A stretch of DNA of 64,000 nucleotides from Vallitalea okinawensis (GCF_002964605.1 NZ_PQDH01000007.1:186001-250000); one strand, 5' to 3'; counted from the stretch's first letter, positions 8,103-18,432 are shown. The notes: generated from the letters alone by a model not told the origin. A program made the numbers and translations.

Positions 8103-9014
8103 CTATGATTTAGCTTTTATATGTAACCTATAGCATACCATCACTTCACGATTTTTAAAACCTTCATCCTTATACAGGGTTAATGCTTGTTCATTTTCTG
8201 CATTAACACATAGCATCATATGCTTTAAATTATGCTCTCTAGCAAATAATATACCTTTTCTTAATAATAATCGCCCTAACCCTTGATGCTGATACTCAGG
8301 AATAACTGCTAAGGATGAGATAAAACCATAGGAGACTTTTTCTTCCTCTTCTTTTGAAATTCTGATTATGCCAATAGGACAATCATTTTTATACAGCATA
8401 ATCATACCGTTTTTAATACAGTCCTCTTCATGACACATATCCTTAACCATGTCTGGCGTGATCGGTGTCGTACTTCCTGCTAACTTTTGAAAGGCTTGGT
8501 TTCGTACATGACACCAATCTTCTTCATCTTTAACTTCTACAAATGATCTAAATATAAAACCTTCAAGTGGACTAATCTCTTCTATTGGCAATTCAGATCG
8601 TACCATCAGATAAGAATAGCGTTCAACCCTAAAACCTCTAGATTCAATTATTGCCGCAACTTCTTTATGTAAGATATCATTGAATAGAAAAATGCTACCG
8701 ATTCCTAGAGAATAGGCTTCTTTATTGACTGCTGCAATTAATGCTTCATACACCTCTTTATTATTATCCATTGCATGGAGAATCCTTATACGTCCATGAT
8801 TAGCTTTCCTAAAATAAGGAGTCCATATCACTGAGCATACTCCAATAATTTCTTCTAAATCACTTAACGCTATGTAAGTTATATTTTCATCATTAATTTT
8901 ATATTTCTCAAGATCACTGTCATAAAGATAGGATTCATCTACGTCCTTCCTTGCTATACGACAATAAGCTTTAAAAGCTTCTAACTTATTTTCATCTAAT
9001 GCTAATATTCTCAT
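8103..9014 (-). CDS. Tandem GNAT-family N-acetyltransferase
   Basis: 303 residues, about twice the size of a single GNAT domain. The C-terminal half is a clear GNAT domain with the acetyl-CoA motif VIPEYQHQGLGRLLL and a following VNAENEQALTLYKDEGF. The N-terminal half looks like a degenerate second GNAT fold (EIIGVCSVIW), as in mycothiol synthase-like proteins. Substrate unknown. ATG preceded by AGGTGAT. Twelve bases separate it from the upstream phosphoesterase gene. Confidence 0.8.
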   Translation of the reverse strand: MRILALDENKLEAFKAYCRIARKDVDESYLYDSDLEKYKINDENITYIALSDLEEIIGVCSVIWTPYFRKANHGRIRILHAMDNNKEVYEALIAAVNKEAYSLGIGSIFLFNDILHKEVAAIIESRGFRVERYSYLMVRSELPIEEISPLEGFIFRSFVEVKDEEDWCHVRNQAFQKLAGSTTPITPDMVKDMCHEEDCIKNGMIMLYKNDCPIGIIRISKEEEEKVSYGFISSLAVIPEYQHQGLGRLLLRKGILFAREHNLKHMMLCVNAENEQALTLYKDEGFKNREVMVCYRLHIKAKS

Positions 9015-9025
9015 GGAATAATCAC

Positions 9026-10408
9026 CTACTTATCTAATTTAATCCAACGGTCTCTATATGATTTTATAATGAAATCAGGCTTACATAAATAATCCCTTAA
9101 AGTATCTCTTAAAAACTCTAGATTATAGACCACATTTCGGTTGTTACTCAAGGGCTGATAACCAGTTCCTCTATGTAAATAATCTGATGTAGCTACTCTA
9201 TACCATCTATCTTCTTGCAAAACCTCATTCCCTATATAGATTTGAATAAGCTTCCTATCAACATACTCAATATACCCATTAGAGATATGCAATTTCCCTA
9301 CATACTTCCCTCGAAATCCAGGTCCCTGCCCATCTGCCATGCAAGTATCAGCTTCCATAGACAATTCAAAGGCTTCCCTTAAATATTTACCCTGTATCTC
9401 AAAATAGGTTGGATTTAATGGTGATGGACAAATTTCTAATAACTTTTTATCATTGACTACGCCCTTTCGTATGCCTCCGTTGATAACACCACTGTTAATA
9501 AAGGCCACATCACAGTCAATAAGATCATACAGTGCATCTGCTAGGAGGTTGCTTATTGGATTTTCTTCCATCACGTCATGCCAAAGATCTTCTTCAATAG
9601 TATACAAAGGTTTGCTCATATATTCGATAGCACGTTCTTTATTGTCCTTGAGTAGTGAGACAATTCCTTCATCGGCTCCTACACCCTTAATGCTTATATT
9701 TTCTGCACTTTCAAGCAATAGCCTGTCATCATTAATGTCGATTGTCATCATTCCTAGATGTTCCCCATAATGACCTGACATATGTAGCAGAGTACCATTC
9801 ACATCTTCTGCTTCATCCATTAAATCGTGAGAATGACCACCGATAATAATATCTATTTCATCAAACTTCTCAGCAATTTCTTGATCATTAACCAAACCTA
9901 CATGGGATAAAAGTATACAAAAATCGTAACTTCCTTCCTCTTGATCCAACACATCACGAATAGCTCTATGATAATTTTTCGCTTCTAAACCTTCTAGCTC
10001 AAAGAAAGTATTTAGATTAGGGGATAAGCCGAAAATCAGAAATCGCTTACCCACCTTCTCCAAAATAACATAGCGATTCAATCCCTCTAATTCTTCTACT
10101 AAGCCTTCATGGTAAAGATTAGCACTTAAATATGGAACTGTGCTCTTACTAGACATGTAGCTTAACGTCTCTTTTCCATTGAAAGTCTCATTATTACCAA
10201 CAGTCATTGCATCATAGCCTGCATAATCCAACAATTCATTTGCAGCACACCCTCGTGTACCTAATACTTCTAATCTTTTAAAGTCCGCAAAATCTCCCGC
10301 ATCTAATATAATAGTATCACTATCAGCATATTTTTTTATTAACGTTACAACCTTTGCAAAATTCTCATAGTTACTATGAATATCATTGGTGTGAAGAATC
10401 TTTAACAT
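9026..10408 (-). CDS. Cytoplasmic 5'-nucleotidase/UshA-like metallophosphoesterase
   Basis: 460 residues from the ATG at 10408, preferred because GAGGGGG lies six bases upstream; the ATG at 10414 abuts that site. N-terminal calcineurin-like metal motifs: HTNDIHSN, DAGDF, GNNETF and GGHSHD. The C-terminal 5'-nucleotidase domain has NSGVINGGIRKG. There is no signal peptide, unlike secreted UshA, so it acts in the cytoplasm. Architecture and length resemble Bacillus YunD. Overlaps the upstream acetyltransferase gene by 26 bases. Confidence 0.83.
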   Translation of the reverse strand: MLKILHTNDIHSNYENFAKVVTLIKKYADSDTIILDAGDFADFKRLEVLGTRGCAANELLDYAGYDAMTVGNNETFNGKETLSYMSSKSTVPYLSANLYHEGLVEELEGLNRYVILEKVGKRFLIFGLSPNLNTFFELEGLEAKNYHRAIRDVLDQEEGSYDFCILLSHVGLVNDQEIAEKFDEIDIIIGGHSHDLMDEAEDVNGTLLHMSGHYGEHLGMMTIDINDDRLLLESAENISIKGVGADEGIVSLLKDNKERAIEYMSKPLYTIEEDLWHDVMEENPISNLLADALYDLIDCDVAFINSGVINGGIRKGVVNDKKLLEICPSPLNPTYFEIQGKYLREAFELSMEADTCMADGQGPGFRGKYVGKLHISNGYIEYVDRKLIQIYIGNEVLQEDRWYRVATSDYLHRGTGYQPLSNNRNVVYNLEFLRDTLRDYLCKPDFIIKSYRDRWIKLDK

Positions 10409-10901
10409 CCTCATCCCCCTCTACATTGAGCTGCCAGTAGCCTACATCAAGCCATTTATCAAATTTATACCCAACTTTTTCGAATTGAGCCACCTTATGA
10501 AAACCAAATTTCTCATGGATGGCTATACTCCCAGGATTAGGGATCGTAATACCACCGATGATACAACGAATATCTCTTAATTTTAAATTTTCTAATAAAT
10601 GTGCCATCAACTTTGATCCAATTCCTTTGCCTGTCTGTCTATGATCAAGATAGATGGATATCTCAACTGCAAAACGATAGGCTGAACGTTCTCTCCATTT
10701 ATTGGCATAGGCATATCCAAGAACTTGACCATCTTCAATAAATACAAACCATGGGTATTTTTTCTGTATATAACCCATTCGCTTTATAATTTCTTTAGAT
10801 GTGATCAACTCTTCCTCAAACGTAATAGCGGTATTTTCAACATAATAATTATAAATACTAGCGATAATTTTAGCATCACTAATCATGGCTTCTCTAATCA
10901 T
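10383..10901 (-). CDS. GNAT acetyltransferase, phosphinothricin acetyltransferase type
   Basis: 172 residues from the ATG at 10901, which has GAGGAG seven bases upstream; an in-frame TTG at 10916 has none. MIREAMISDAKIIASIYNYY and the acetyl-CoA motif DHRQTGKGIGSKLM match the Pat/YncA subgroup, which acetylates phosphinothricin, methionine sulfone or related amino acids. First gene of the seven-gene operon that ends with the ATP-grasp gene. Confidence 0.85.
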   Translation of the reverse strand: MIREAMISDAKIIASIYNYYVENTAITFEEELITSKEIIKRMGYIQKKYPWFVFIEDGQVLGYAYANKWRERSAYRFAVEISIYLDHRQTGKGIGSKLMAHLLENLKLRDIRCIIGGITIPNPGSIAIHEKFGFHKVAQFEKVGYKFDKWLDVGYWQLNVEGDEDVKDSSHQ

Positions 10902-11019
10902 ATGACAACTCCTCAAATTAATTTATTCTATTATAGCACAAGAATGAAAAAAATTTAAAAACTTCTATTAATTTTGCATAAGAAAAGATCAACCGGACAT
11001 ACTATGAATGTAGCAGAAA

Positions 11020-11067
11020 AAGTCTTGTTAGACTTTACTGTTATATAACTTGTACTTTTGTACAAGT
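11020..11067. other. Two small hairpins of unknown role
   Basis: AAGTCT-TGTT-AGACTT near 11020-11035 and a perfect 8-bp stem ACTTGTAC-TTTT-GTACAAGT at 11048-11067. With the two terminators downstream they make four consecutive hairpins in 150 bases. Confidence 0.4.
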
Positions 11068-11071
11068 AAAA

Positions 11072-11105
11072 AAGGGTGACCTCCATACAATGGAAAGTCA
11101 CCCTT
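11072..11105 (-). terminator. Intrinsic terminator of the ttcA-like gene
   Basis: On the minus strand, 9-bp outer stem AAGGGTGAC/GTCACCCTT with an inner CCAT/ATGG stem, followed by a run of T. Lies about 60 bases after the ttcA-like stop codon. Confidence 0.75.
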
Positions 11106-11136
11106 CTAAACATTTGCTTAAGGAAACTTCTTATTT

Positions 11137-11164
11137 AGGACTAACTTCCCCGTTAGTCCTTTTT
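11137..11164 (+). terminator. Intrinsic terminator on the plus strand with no plus-strand gene upstream
   Basis: AGGACTAAC-TTCCCC-GTTAGTCCT followed by TTTT on the plus strand. The minus-strand reading has no T run. No plus-strand gene ends here, so it may close a small RNA or protect against antisense transcription. Confidence 0.6.
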
Positions 11165-11166
11165 AT

Positions 11167-12039
11167 TTACTCTTCGCTATTATAAATTTCTGTGAATGAG
11201 TGTTTTTCACCTTTTTCTTTCCATCCAACAATACAATCAAGGTTAACATTATGTGCCGCTTGGAATATACATTTATCAACATCATCAAAGTTTTCTTTTA
11301 AATTAGCGATTAATTGCTTAATCTCCGCTCTTTTACTGGATGTCTTTTTAGCTGCAACGACACAGCCACAATTCATTGGAGATAAACCATTGTTTTGCGT
11401 AAATCGTTTGATATCTTTCTCACGTATATGATACATAGGACGTATTAATTCGAGACCTTCAAAATTGGTAGATTTTAATTTTGGCATCATGGTCTTAAAA
11501 TTACCTGAGTAAAGAATATTAAGCATGGTAGTCTCAATAACATCATCAAAGTGGTGTCCTAATGCTAACTTATTGCACCCTAGTTCTTGTGCCTTACTAT
11601 ATAAGGCTCCTCGACGCATTCGAGCACACATATAACAAGGGTACTCATTCGCTATACGATCAACTACACCAAAAATACCAGATTCAAAAATATGAACAGG
11701 TATGTTTAAGTGATTACAATGATCAATTAGTCTTTCTCGATTAGTGTTATGGAATCCTGGGTCCATGGCGATGAACTCTAGTTCAAACTTAATCTGACCA
11801 TGACGCTGAAGCTCTTGAAATAGTTTTGCCATAAGAAGACTGTCTTTTCCCCCAGATATACCTAAGGCGATTTTGTCTCCTTCTTGAACTAAATCATAGT
11901 CTTTAATCCCCTTAACGAATCGTACCCAAAGCTCTTTTCTATATGTTTTAATGATACTTCTTTCTATCTCTTTTAAAGTCTTTCTCTCACTTAATGGAAT
12001 TAATAATTCACATCCACTTCCCGCAATACTATTGCTCAT
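11167..12039 (-). CDS. ttcA: TtcA-like tRNA thiolation ATP pyrophosphatase
   Basis: 290 residues. The PP-loop SGGKDS (62-67) binds ATP. CYMCARMRRG (C135, C138) and a later CGC (C224, C226) match the cysteines that hold the iron-sulfur cluster and transfer sulfur in the TtcA/TtuA family. GHHFDDVIET is the family's adenylation motif. TtcA makes 2-thiocytidine at tRNA position 32. The spacing of the last cysteines leaves room for a related tRNA thiolase instead. ATG preceded by GAGGTGA. Single-gene transcript. Confidence 0.75.
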   Translation of the reverse strand: MSNSIAGSGCELLIPLSERKTLKEIERSIIKTYRKELWVRFVKGIKDYDLVQEGDKIALGISGGKDSLLMAKLFQELQRHGQIKFELEFIAMDPGFHNTNRERLIDHCNHLNIPVHIFESGIFGVVDRIANEYPCYMCARMRRGALYSKAQELGCNKLALGHHFDDVIETTMLNILYSGNFKTMMPKLKSTNFEGLELIRPMYHIREKDIKRFTQNNGLSPMNCGCVVAAKKTSSKRAEIKQLIANLKENFDDVDKCIFQAAHNVNLDCIVGWKEKGEKHSFTEIYNSEE

Positions 12040-12450
12040 CTATCATTCACCTCAAAAGTCAATTTTCCACATATTTTTCTTCATCCTTTTGATTATAAAT
12101 TACTAACGACAACTCGTCAATAGTGTTATTTTCCTATCCAATCTCTTCACTTAACGAACGTAATAGATGAGTTGATTAAGAGTATATAAACTCACTGTTT
12201 ATTAGCCTTGTCTATACTTATCATTCTATTTTTTATCTTTTTGAATTTCACTTTATAACAATTATCCACTATGTACCGAAAGCATGTAAGGGGTTCTATG
12301 GAGCAGCGAACCATGGACGGTGAGCCCGGCTATAAAGACATGGACGTCTTCCTAGCCGGCGAATAGAACCCCTTACATGCTTGACTCTACGGCAATTAAC
12401 TCAAACACTCTATTGCAAAGATTTTTCTATAGTTAGCTTTTCAACATGCT
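12040..12450. other. 411-base intergenic region holding the palindromic element
   Basis: No open reading frame with coding character. The first 230 bases are AT-rich and should hold the ttcA promoter; I could not pick one convincingly. The only structure is the palindromic repeat at 12276-12395. Confidence 0.5.
12276..12395. repeat. Long palindromic element (REP/MITE-like or structured RNA), full copy
   Basis: A perfect 19-bp inverted repeat (12281-12299 with 12363-12381) encloses a branched structure: CCGGCTA/TAGCCGG (12326-12332 with 12353-12359) and AAGAC/GTCTT within it. The ends CCG and CGG also pair. It is clearly more GC-rich than its surroundings, and no protein is encoded. A half copy lies at 4946-5003, so it is a dispersed repeat. 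Confidence 0.75.
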
Positions 12451-15400
12451 TTATATAATATTAACCTCATTCTCCATATTCTCAAAAGCCACTGATAACA
12501 TCAATTTAATCCTATTCAATTGATTAACCTCACTTGCCCCAGGATCATAATCCACCGCTACTAGATTAGCCTGAGGATACTTCTCTTTGAGAGGACGCAG
12601 CATCCCTTTCCCTGTCACATGATTCGGTAGACAAGCAAAAGGTTGCATACAGACAATGTTATTGACACCACTCTCAATGAGTTCCACCATCTCAGCCGTT
12701 AAAAACCAACCTTCCCCTGCATGATTACCAAGAGATAAAATCGTTTCTGCTCCTTCTGCTAACTCTTGGATGGTTTTAGGACTATCAAAAAGTTTACTTG
12801 ATTCTAGGGCTTCTCGTAGATATCGTCGATACTTTTCTACATAACTGATGGCTAAATTACTAAGAGTAGCTTTTACCTTGCTCTTACCTAAATACTTACT
12901 CTTAAAGTTGGCATTATACACGCTGTAAAGAAAGAAATCAATAAATGGTGGAACGATTGCTTCTCCACCTTCTTCTTCAATGACATTGACAATTCCATTA
13001 TTAGAATAAGGGTTAAACTTAACAAAAATCTCACCGGTTAAACCAACCCTTGGTTTCTTTATTTCATTTAAAGGTAACAATTCAAAATCATTGATAATAC
13101 CTTTCACATTAACTTTAAACTCTGATAACTTACCATTTTTGACGTTCTTTTTACATGAGTCTATCCAAGTATTATAAATAACTTCTGCCTGCCCAGTATT
13201 CTTCTCATAAGGTCTTGTCCGGTAAAGTAACCTCATCAATAAATCACCATAGAGAATAGACATAACCAACTTATTCATTAATGGTAGTGTTACTTTAAAA
13301 CCGGGCTGTTTTTCCATCCCTACTGCATTGAGAGACAAAACTGGAACATGACCTAACCCAGCATCCCTTAACGCTTTTCGAATGAATGCAATATAATTTG
13401 TAGCTCTACATACCCCACCTGTTTGAGAGATGATAACCGATGTATTATGGATATCATACCCTTGATACTTAAAAGCACACATAATTTGACCAATAATGAG
13501 TATCGAAGGATAACATGCATCATTATTAACATATTTTAATCCTTCTTCTATAACCCGATCATCGATATCTGGTAGTATCCGTAACTGATAACCACAGCTA
13601 TTAACAGCTTCTTCCACAAATTGAAAGTGAATTGGGGATAACATAGGAGCTAAGATCGTATGCTTTTCTTTCATGTCTTTTGTAAAAATAACTCTTTCAT
13701 GATTCTTAGAGACTTTTTCAGGTATTATACCTTTTTGCTCCCGCTCATCTATAGTGGCTTTTAAAGATCGTAAACGAATTCTAGCAGCACCTAAATTATC
13801 CACTTCATCGATTTTTATCATGGTAAACAACTTTCCATGATTGCCTAATATCTCAGCCACCATATCTGTTGCTACTGCATCTAAACCACATCCAAAGGAA
13901 TTTAACTGCACAAGTTCTAGAATAGACTTATTAGCTACATAACTGGCTGCCGCATAATCTCTTGCATGATAAGTCCATTGATCCACAACTCTTATGGGTC
14001 TCTCAACCTCTCCTAAATGAGCTACAGAATCTTCTGTAAGAACAGCTAGTCCAAGACTATTAATCAATTCAGGTATACCGTGATGAATTTCAGGATCAAT
14101 ATGATAAGGGCGGCCACAGAGTACAATTCCCTTTTTGCCTGATTCATCAAGATAGTTAACAATTTCCTCACCTTTTTTTCGTATATCTTCCTTAAAGCTC
14201 TCGTTTTCTATCCATGCTTTTTTTAATGCTTGATTAACTTGTCCTTTGCTATGGCCATAAGCTTTAAATGTCTCATAAAGTACATCACTTAATGCCTTGG
14301 CATTATCTAAAGTGACAAATGGATTAAGATATTCTATCCCCTTATCTTCGATGATTTTCATATTAGTTCTAATCACCTCAGGATAGGATATAACAAGGGC
14401 ACAGTTCAAGTGATTATCACTTTCTTCGAATTCTTTCTTTTCGTAGAAAACACATGGATAAAATATCATATCCACATCTTTCTCTACCAAACTCATAATA
14501 TGCCCGTGGACAAGCTTAACTGGATAGCATGCATTTTCAGATGGAATAGTTTCAATTCCCTTCTCATAGATCTTCTTATTACTTCTAGGCGATATCTCCA
14601 CCCGATAACCCAATTCCGTTAAAAAGGTAAACCATAAAGGATAGTTCTGATAAATATTCATAACCCGTGGTATACCGATAGTTCTGAAGGCTTTTTCCTT
14701 TGGCAAGGGACGATACTTAAATAATCGCTTATACTTGTAATCGTATAAATTAGGTAATTTTTCATCACTGTGCAATTGCCCTGCTCCTCTTTCACAACGA
14801 TTACCACTGACATATGAACGATCATCGTCAAATGTTTTAATAGTGAGGAGACAATGATTACCACAAAGATCACACCGTTTACGAATTGTTTTAGAAGTGA
14901 ACTCTCTCAGTTCTTTTAATCCTAGTATACTTGACTCACCAGAAGTATAACGCTCCCTTGCAATAACCGCACATCCATAAGCCCCCATCAAACCAGCTAT
15001 ATCTGGGCGTATAGCTTGCCGATCCGAAATAATCTCAAAAGCTCTAAGAACGGCGTCATTATAGAAGGTTCCTCCTTGAACAACTATGTGCTTTCCTAAT
15101 TCCTTCGGATCCTTAATCTTAATAACCTTCTGAAGAGCATTCCTAATGACCGAATAGGAAAGTCCTGCTGATATATCCCCAACTGAAGCACCTTCTTTTT
15201 GAGCTTGTTTTACCCGTGAATTCATAAACACTGTACACCTTGTTCCCAAGTCTACAGGTTCTGATGTAAATAGCGCCTCTTTACTAAACTCTTCAACAGA
15301 GAATCCTAAGGAGTCTGCAAAGGTTTCGATAAAAGATCCACATCCTGAGGAGCAAGCTTCATTCAGTAAAATGGAATCAATGACACCATTTTTTATCTTT

Positions 15401-16689
15401 AAACATTTCATGTCTTGCCCACCAATATCCAATATAAAATCAACATCGGGTAAAAATTTCTGAGCAGCTTTAAAGTGAGCTATAGTTTCTATCTCTCCAA
15501 TATCCACTTTTAAGGCACTTTGAATCAAGCTTTCTCCATATCCTGTGACAGCTGCATTAACTAAGAGGGCTTCTTTAGGTAATTGGCTATATAAACCTTC
15601 TAGTACATTAATGACACGTTCTAGCGGATGTCCATCATTGCTTCCATAATGACTGAATAAAATTTCATCCCCTTCTCCTGTTAAAATAACTTTTGTGGTC
15701 GTAGAACCCGCATCAATACCTAAATAGCACTTTCCTTTATAATCCTTTAAAGACCTTTTGACTGTTTCAGCCTTTGCATGACGTTGCTTAAACCTCTCAT
15801 AGTCCTCTTGATGATTAAAGAGAGATTGTAAACGATTAACTTCATAATCGTCCCTACCCTCTATCCCTTTTAAAAGAGATATAAGTTCTGGTAAACATGT
15901 GTACTCTTTATTTTTCTTTGAACTGTGAGCCGCTCCTAGAGCTACAAAATAATGAGGATAGTTTGGGAAAACTATTTGATCCTCTTTTAAATCTAAAGTG
16001 ATTACAAAACGCTTTCTAAGTTCTGAAAGAAAATAAAGTGGTCCACCTAAAAAAGCTACTTTTCCTTTAATGGGTCTACCACAAGCTAATCCACTGATGG
16101 TTTGAGTAACTATACTTTGAAAAATAGATGCTGCTATATCCTCTTTTGCTGCACCTTCATTTATAAGGGGTTGAATATCACTTTTTGCAAAAACACCGCA
16201 TCTTGCAGCAATAGGATAGATGGTCTTTGCATCCATTGCTAATGTATTTAAACCCTTGGCGTCAGTTTTTAGTAATGTTGCCATTTGATCAATGAATGCT
16301 CCTGTACCACCAGCACATGTGCCATTCATTCGTTGTTCAATTCCACCTGTGAAATAGGTGATTTTAGCATCTTCTCCACCTAGCTCTATGGCAACATCTG
16401 TATCTGGAATCTGCTTATTAACAGCTAAACTGCAAGCCATTACTTCTTGTATAAAAGGTACCTGTAGCCATTTAGCGACAGCTAATCCTGCCGATCCACT
16501 TACTTTAACTGTTATACGTTTCCCATAAACTTCGCTTATGGCCCCTTTAATGAGCTGAATTACACTACCTCTTATATCTGACAAATGACGTTTGTATTGA
16601 TGATATCTTAACTGATTTTTAAAATCAACAACTACTATTTTTACCGTTGTTGATCCAACATCAATACCAACATGTAATACATCCTTCAT
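12451..16689 (-). CDS. Giant double acyl-CoA dehydratase activase-like iron-sulfur ATPase
   Basis: 1412 residues from the ATG at 16689 (AGAGGTTG upstream; 15 extra in-frame residues have no ribosome binding site). Two BadF/HgdC-type ASKHA ATPase domains: residues 1-270 (DVGSTTVK, cysteines C125 in CAGGTG and C164) and about 320-580 (DAGSTTTK, C446 and C485). Each has both cysteines that in HgdC bridge a [4Fe-4S] cluster between dimer halves. A CxxCx3C motif (C606, C609, C613) with C632 starts a DUF2229/HgdB-like region running to the end. Known relatives use ATP to drive low-potential electrons onto dehydratases or double-cubane proteins. The substrate here is unknown. Confidence 0.82.
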   Translation of the reverse strand: MKDVLHVGIDVGSTTVKIVVVDFKNQLRYHQYKRHLSDIRGSVIQLIKGAISEVYGKRITVKVSGSAGLAVAKWLQVPFIQEVMACSLAVNKQIPDTDVAIELGGEDAKITYFTGGIEQRMNGTCAGGTGAFIDQMATLLKTDAKGLNTLAMDAKTIYPIAARCGVFAKSDIQPLINEGAAKEDIAASIFQSIVTQTISGLACGRPIKGKVAFLGGPLYFLSELRKRFVITLDLKEDQIVFPNYPHYFVALGAAHSSKKNKEYTCLPELISLLKGIEGRDDYEVNRLQSLFNHQEDYERFKQRHAKAETVKRSLKDYKGKCYLGIDAGSTTTKVILTGEGDEILFSHYGSNDGHPLERVINVLEGLYSQLPKEALLVNAAVTGYGESLIQSALKVDIGEIETIAHFKAAQKFLPDVDFILDIGGQDMKCLKIKNGVIDSILLNEACSSGCGSFIETFADSLGFSVEEFSKEALFTSEPVDLGTRCTVFMNSRVKQAQKEGASVGDISAGLSYSVIRNALQKVIKIKDPKELGKHIVVQGGTFYNDAVLRAFEIISDRQAIRPDIAGLMGAYGCAVIARERYTSGESSILGLKELREFTSKTIRKRCDLCGNHCLLTIKTFDDDRSYVSGNRCERGAGQLHSDEKLPNLYDYKYKRLFKYRPLPKEKAFRTIGIPRVMNIYQNYPLWFTFLTELGYRVEISPRSNKKIYEKGIETIPSENACYPVKLVHGHIMSLVEKDVDMIFYPCVFYEKKEFEESDNHLNCALVISYPEVIRTNMKIIEDKGIEYLNPFVTLDNAKALSDVLYETFKAYGHSKGQVNQALKKAWIENESFKEDIRKKGEEIVNYLDESGKKGIVLCGRPYHIDPEIHHGIPELINSLGLAVLTEDSVAHLGEVERPIRVVDQWTYHARDYAAASYVANKSILELVQLNSFGCGLDAVATDMVAEILGNHGKLFTMIKIDEVDNLGAARIRLRSLKATIDEREQKGIIPEKVSKNHERVIFTKDMKEKHTILAPMLSPIHFQFVEEAVNSCGYQLRILPDIDDRVIEEGLKYVNNDACYPSILIIGQIMCAFKYQGYDIHNTSVIISQTGGVCRATNYIAFIRKALRDAGLGHVPVLSLNAVGMEKQPGFKVTLPLMNKLVMSILYGDLLMRLLYRTRPYEKNTGQAEVIYNTWIDSCKKNVKNGKLSEFKVNVKGIINDFELLPLNEIKKPRVGLTGEIFVKFNPYSNNGIVNVIEEEGGEAIVPPFIDFFLYSVYNANFKSKYLGKSKVKATLSNLAISYVEKYRRYLREALESSKLFDSPKTIQELAEGAETILSLGNHAGEGWFLTAEMVELIESGVNNIVCMQPFACLPNHVTGKGMLRPLKEKYPQANLVAVDYDPGASEVNQLNRIKLMLSVAFENMENEVNII

Positions 16690-17049
16690 ATTCAACCTCT
16701 TTCTACTAATAAAATAGATCATGAATAATAACATATCCTAATAAAAGTCTTACCTTATTTCATAAAGTTATAACGAAAAAGACCCTCTTTGAGAGTCTTT
16801 TTCTGTAATGAAGTTATTTTCTTCCTCCCCGCTCCTCTCGAATTGTTAGAGGACTTTTACTTATGTGTCATTTTTATACTTTATTATATGAATAAAATCA
16901 GATTTTGGTGATTGAAGGCGATCAATTTCCATAAAATATTATTTTGAAATTGACATAAAGGTGTCGTAATTTCCATTCTTCCATTTTATAATGGACTATA
17001 TAATAAGACTGTAAATGAAATTATTTAATAGATACAAGGGGGAACCAAT
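16690..17049. other. 360-base divergent promoter region
   Basis: Lies between the activase (minus) and the sugar-binding protein gene (plus). It holds the hairpin at 16776-16802, a second hairpin TCCTCT/AGAGGA near 16840-16862, and a TTGACA at 16950. AT-rich -10-like boxes TATAAT occur at 16987 and 16999, but no pair has clean spacing, which suits an activated promoter. Confidence 0.4.
16776..16802. terminator. Bidirectional terminator-like hairpin in a divergent promoter region
   Basis: AAAAAGAC/GTCTTTTT plus CTC/GAG with one mismatch and a TTT loop. T runs lie at the end on either strand. No gene ends here on either strand, so it may act as a leader attenuator for the activase gene. Confidence 0.55.
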
Positions 17050-18396
17050 ATGAATCTTAAAAGAGTAATTGCATTACTTCTTTCCTTAACTTTAGCTTTA
17101 TCCTTTATCGGATGCTCAAATACTAAGGAGACTAGTGAAACAAAAGAAGAAGCACCAGTTACTGATAAAGCAGACACTGAGCAAAACACGGAAACATCTG
17201 ATGAAAAAGAAGAAGTTGTTCTAAAAATCTATACTCAATATTCAGATGATGATACAAAAGTTCCATACGACTATGCTGTCGCTGAATTAGCAAAAGAGTA
17301 TCCTCATGTGAAACTTGAGTTAGATGTTCAAGCCCAAGATGATGGACAGAAATTACAGACCTATGCAGCTACAGGCAACCTTCCAGATATCTTTGGAGCA
17401 AGCTTATCACAAATTAATGCTTTTAAAGAAAATAATAATATTCTTGTCTTAGATGATTACCTTGAAAGTACAGGTTTTATTAATCATATAGACGAAGCTA
17501 ATTATAACTTACTTTACAATGTAGATGGTCATGCTTATACATTCCCTGTAGCAGGTAATGAGTTGGTTCTTTGGTACTATAACAAGGCTATCTTTGAAGA
17601 ATACGGTGTTAAAGTACCTGAAACATATGATGAACTTCTAGAAGCTGTTAAAGTATTTAATGAAAATGATATCATTCCTCTTTCTATTTTCGCTAAAGAA
17701 AAGTGGATTGATGTAGCTCTCTATGATACTTTAGTTACTTCTATGGAACCAGAAGGGATTACGCGTCTTGATCAAGGCAAAGGTTCTGTTACAGAAGAGG
17801 CTTATGTAGAAGCTGCTAAGAAACTCCAAGAATTAGTGAGTGCAGGGCTTTTAGCAAAAGGTGCTACTAATATGAACTATGACCAAGCACGTTCATTATT
17901 CTATGAAGGAAAAGCAGCTATGTTTCTCAATGGACAATGGGAAATAGAAGATTCAACCAATGCACTGGGTGATGATGTAGATTGGATGTGGTACCCAGTA
18001 TCATCTTCAGTAAGCCACGCTATGAGTGGTGGTGGATCGGCAAATGGATTTGCTGTATCACCTTATTCTGAACATCAAGATTTAGCAGTTGAAGTGGCTT
18101 CTTTTATGGCCTTAAAATATGCTGAAGCTAAATTTATTCATCGTTCTAACCCTATTTTAGCAACAACTATTGACCCTTCTTGGGTACCTGCTAAAGAATT
18201 CCCACCGATGATGGATAAACTTGTTACTCATTTTGATACCATCACAAGCTATACCGCTTTTGATTGGGGTTTAAGTAATCCAAGTTTCAAAGTAGCTATC
18301 GAAGATCAATCTCAATTTATTTTAACACCTGGTTATACTGCTGATGAATTTATTGATGAACTGGACAAAGAAATGCAACGTATATTTGGTGAGTAA
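17050..18396 (+). CDS. Sugar ABC transporter substrate-binding lipoprotein
   Basis: 448 residues. Lipoprotein signal peptide with lipobox SFIGC (C22), then a Thr/Glu-rich linker and a family 1 extracellular solute-binding fold (NLPDIFGAS, WYYNKAIFEEYGVKVPETYDELL, AAMFLNGQWE). It captures a carbohydrate outside the membrane for the two permeases downstream. ATG preceded by AAGGGGGAACC. A stable hairpin right after the gene probably keeps its transcript more abundant than the permease part. The converging YesN-type regulator is the likely controller. Confidence 0.9.
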   Translation: MNLKRVIALLLSLTLALSFIGCSNTKETSETKEEAPVTDKADTEQNTETSDEKEEVVLKIYTQYSDDDTKVPYDYAVAELAKEYPHVKLELDVQAQDDGQKLQTYAATGNLPDIFGASLSQINAFKENNNILVLDDYLESTGFINHIDEANYNLLYNVDGHAYTFPVAGNELVLWYYNKAIFEEYGVKVPETYDELLEAVKVFNENDIIPLSIFAKEKWIDVALYDTLVTSMEPEGITRLDQGKGSVTEEAYVEAAKKLQELVSAGLLAKGATNMNYDQARSLFYEGKAAMFLNGQWEIEDSTNALGDDVDWMWYPVSSSVSHAMSGGGSANGFAVSPYSEHQDLAVEVASFMALKYAEAKFIHRSNPILATTIDPSWVPAKEFPPMMDKLVTHFDTITSYTAFDWGLSNPSFKVAIEDQSQFILTPGYTADEFIDELDKEMQRIFGE

Positions 18397-18405
18397 ATAG
18401 ATAAT

Positions 18406-18432
18406 GAAACAATCTCCTGGTGAGATTGTTTC
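18406..18432 (+). terminator. Intercistronic hairpin after the binding-protein gene
   Basis: Perfect 11-bp stem GAAACAATCTC/GAGATTGTTTC with a 5-base loop, followed by ACTTTTA. Weak terminator or mRNA stabiliser, a usual way to make more binding protein than permease. Confidence 0.7.

Noticed and set aside
12276-12395. c-di-GMP (GEMM-I) riboswitch in the palindromic element
   Set aside because: A few stretches (GGACGGTGAGCCCGGC) look similar, but the GCAAA-type conserved loops and spacing of GEMM are missing, and the element lies 3' of ttcA and of the activase with no gene downstream.
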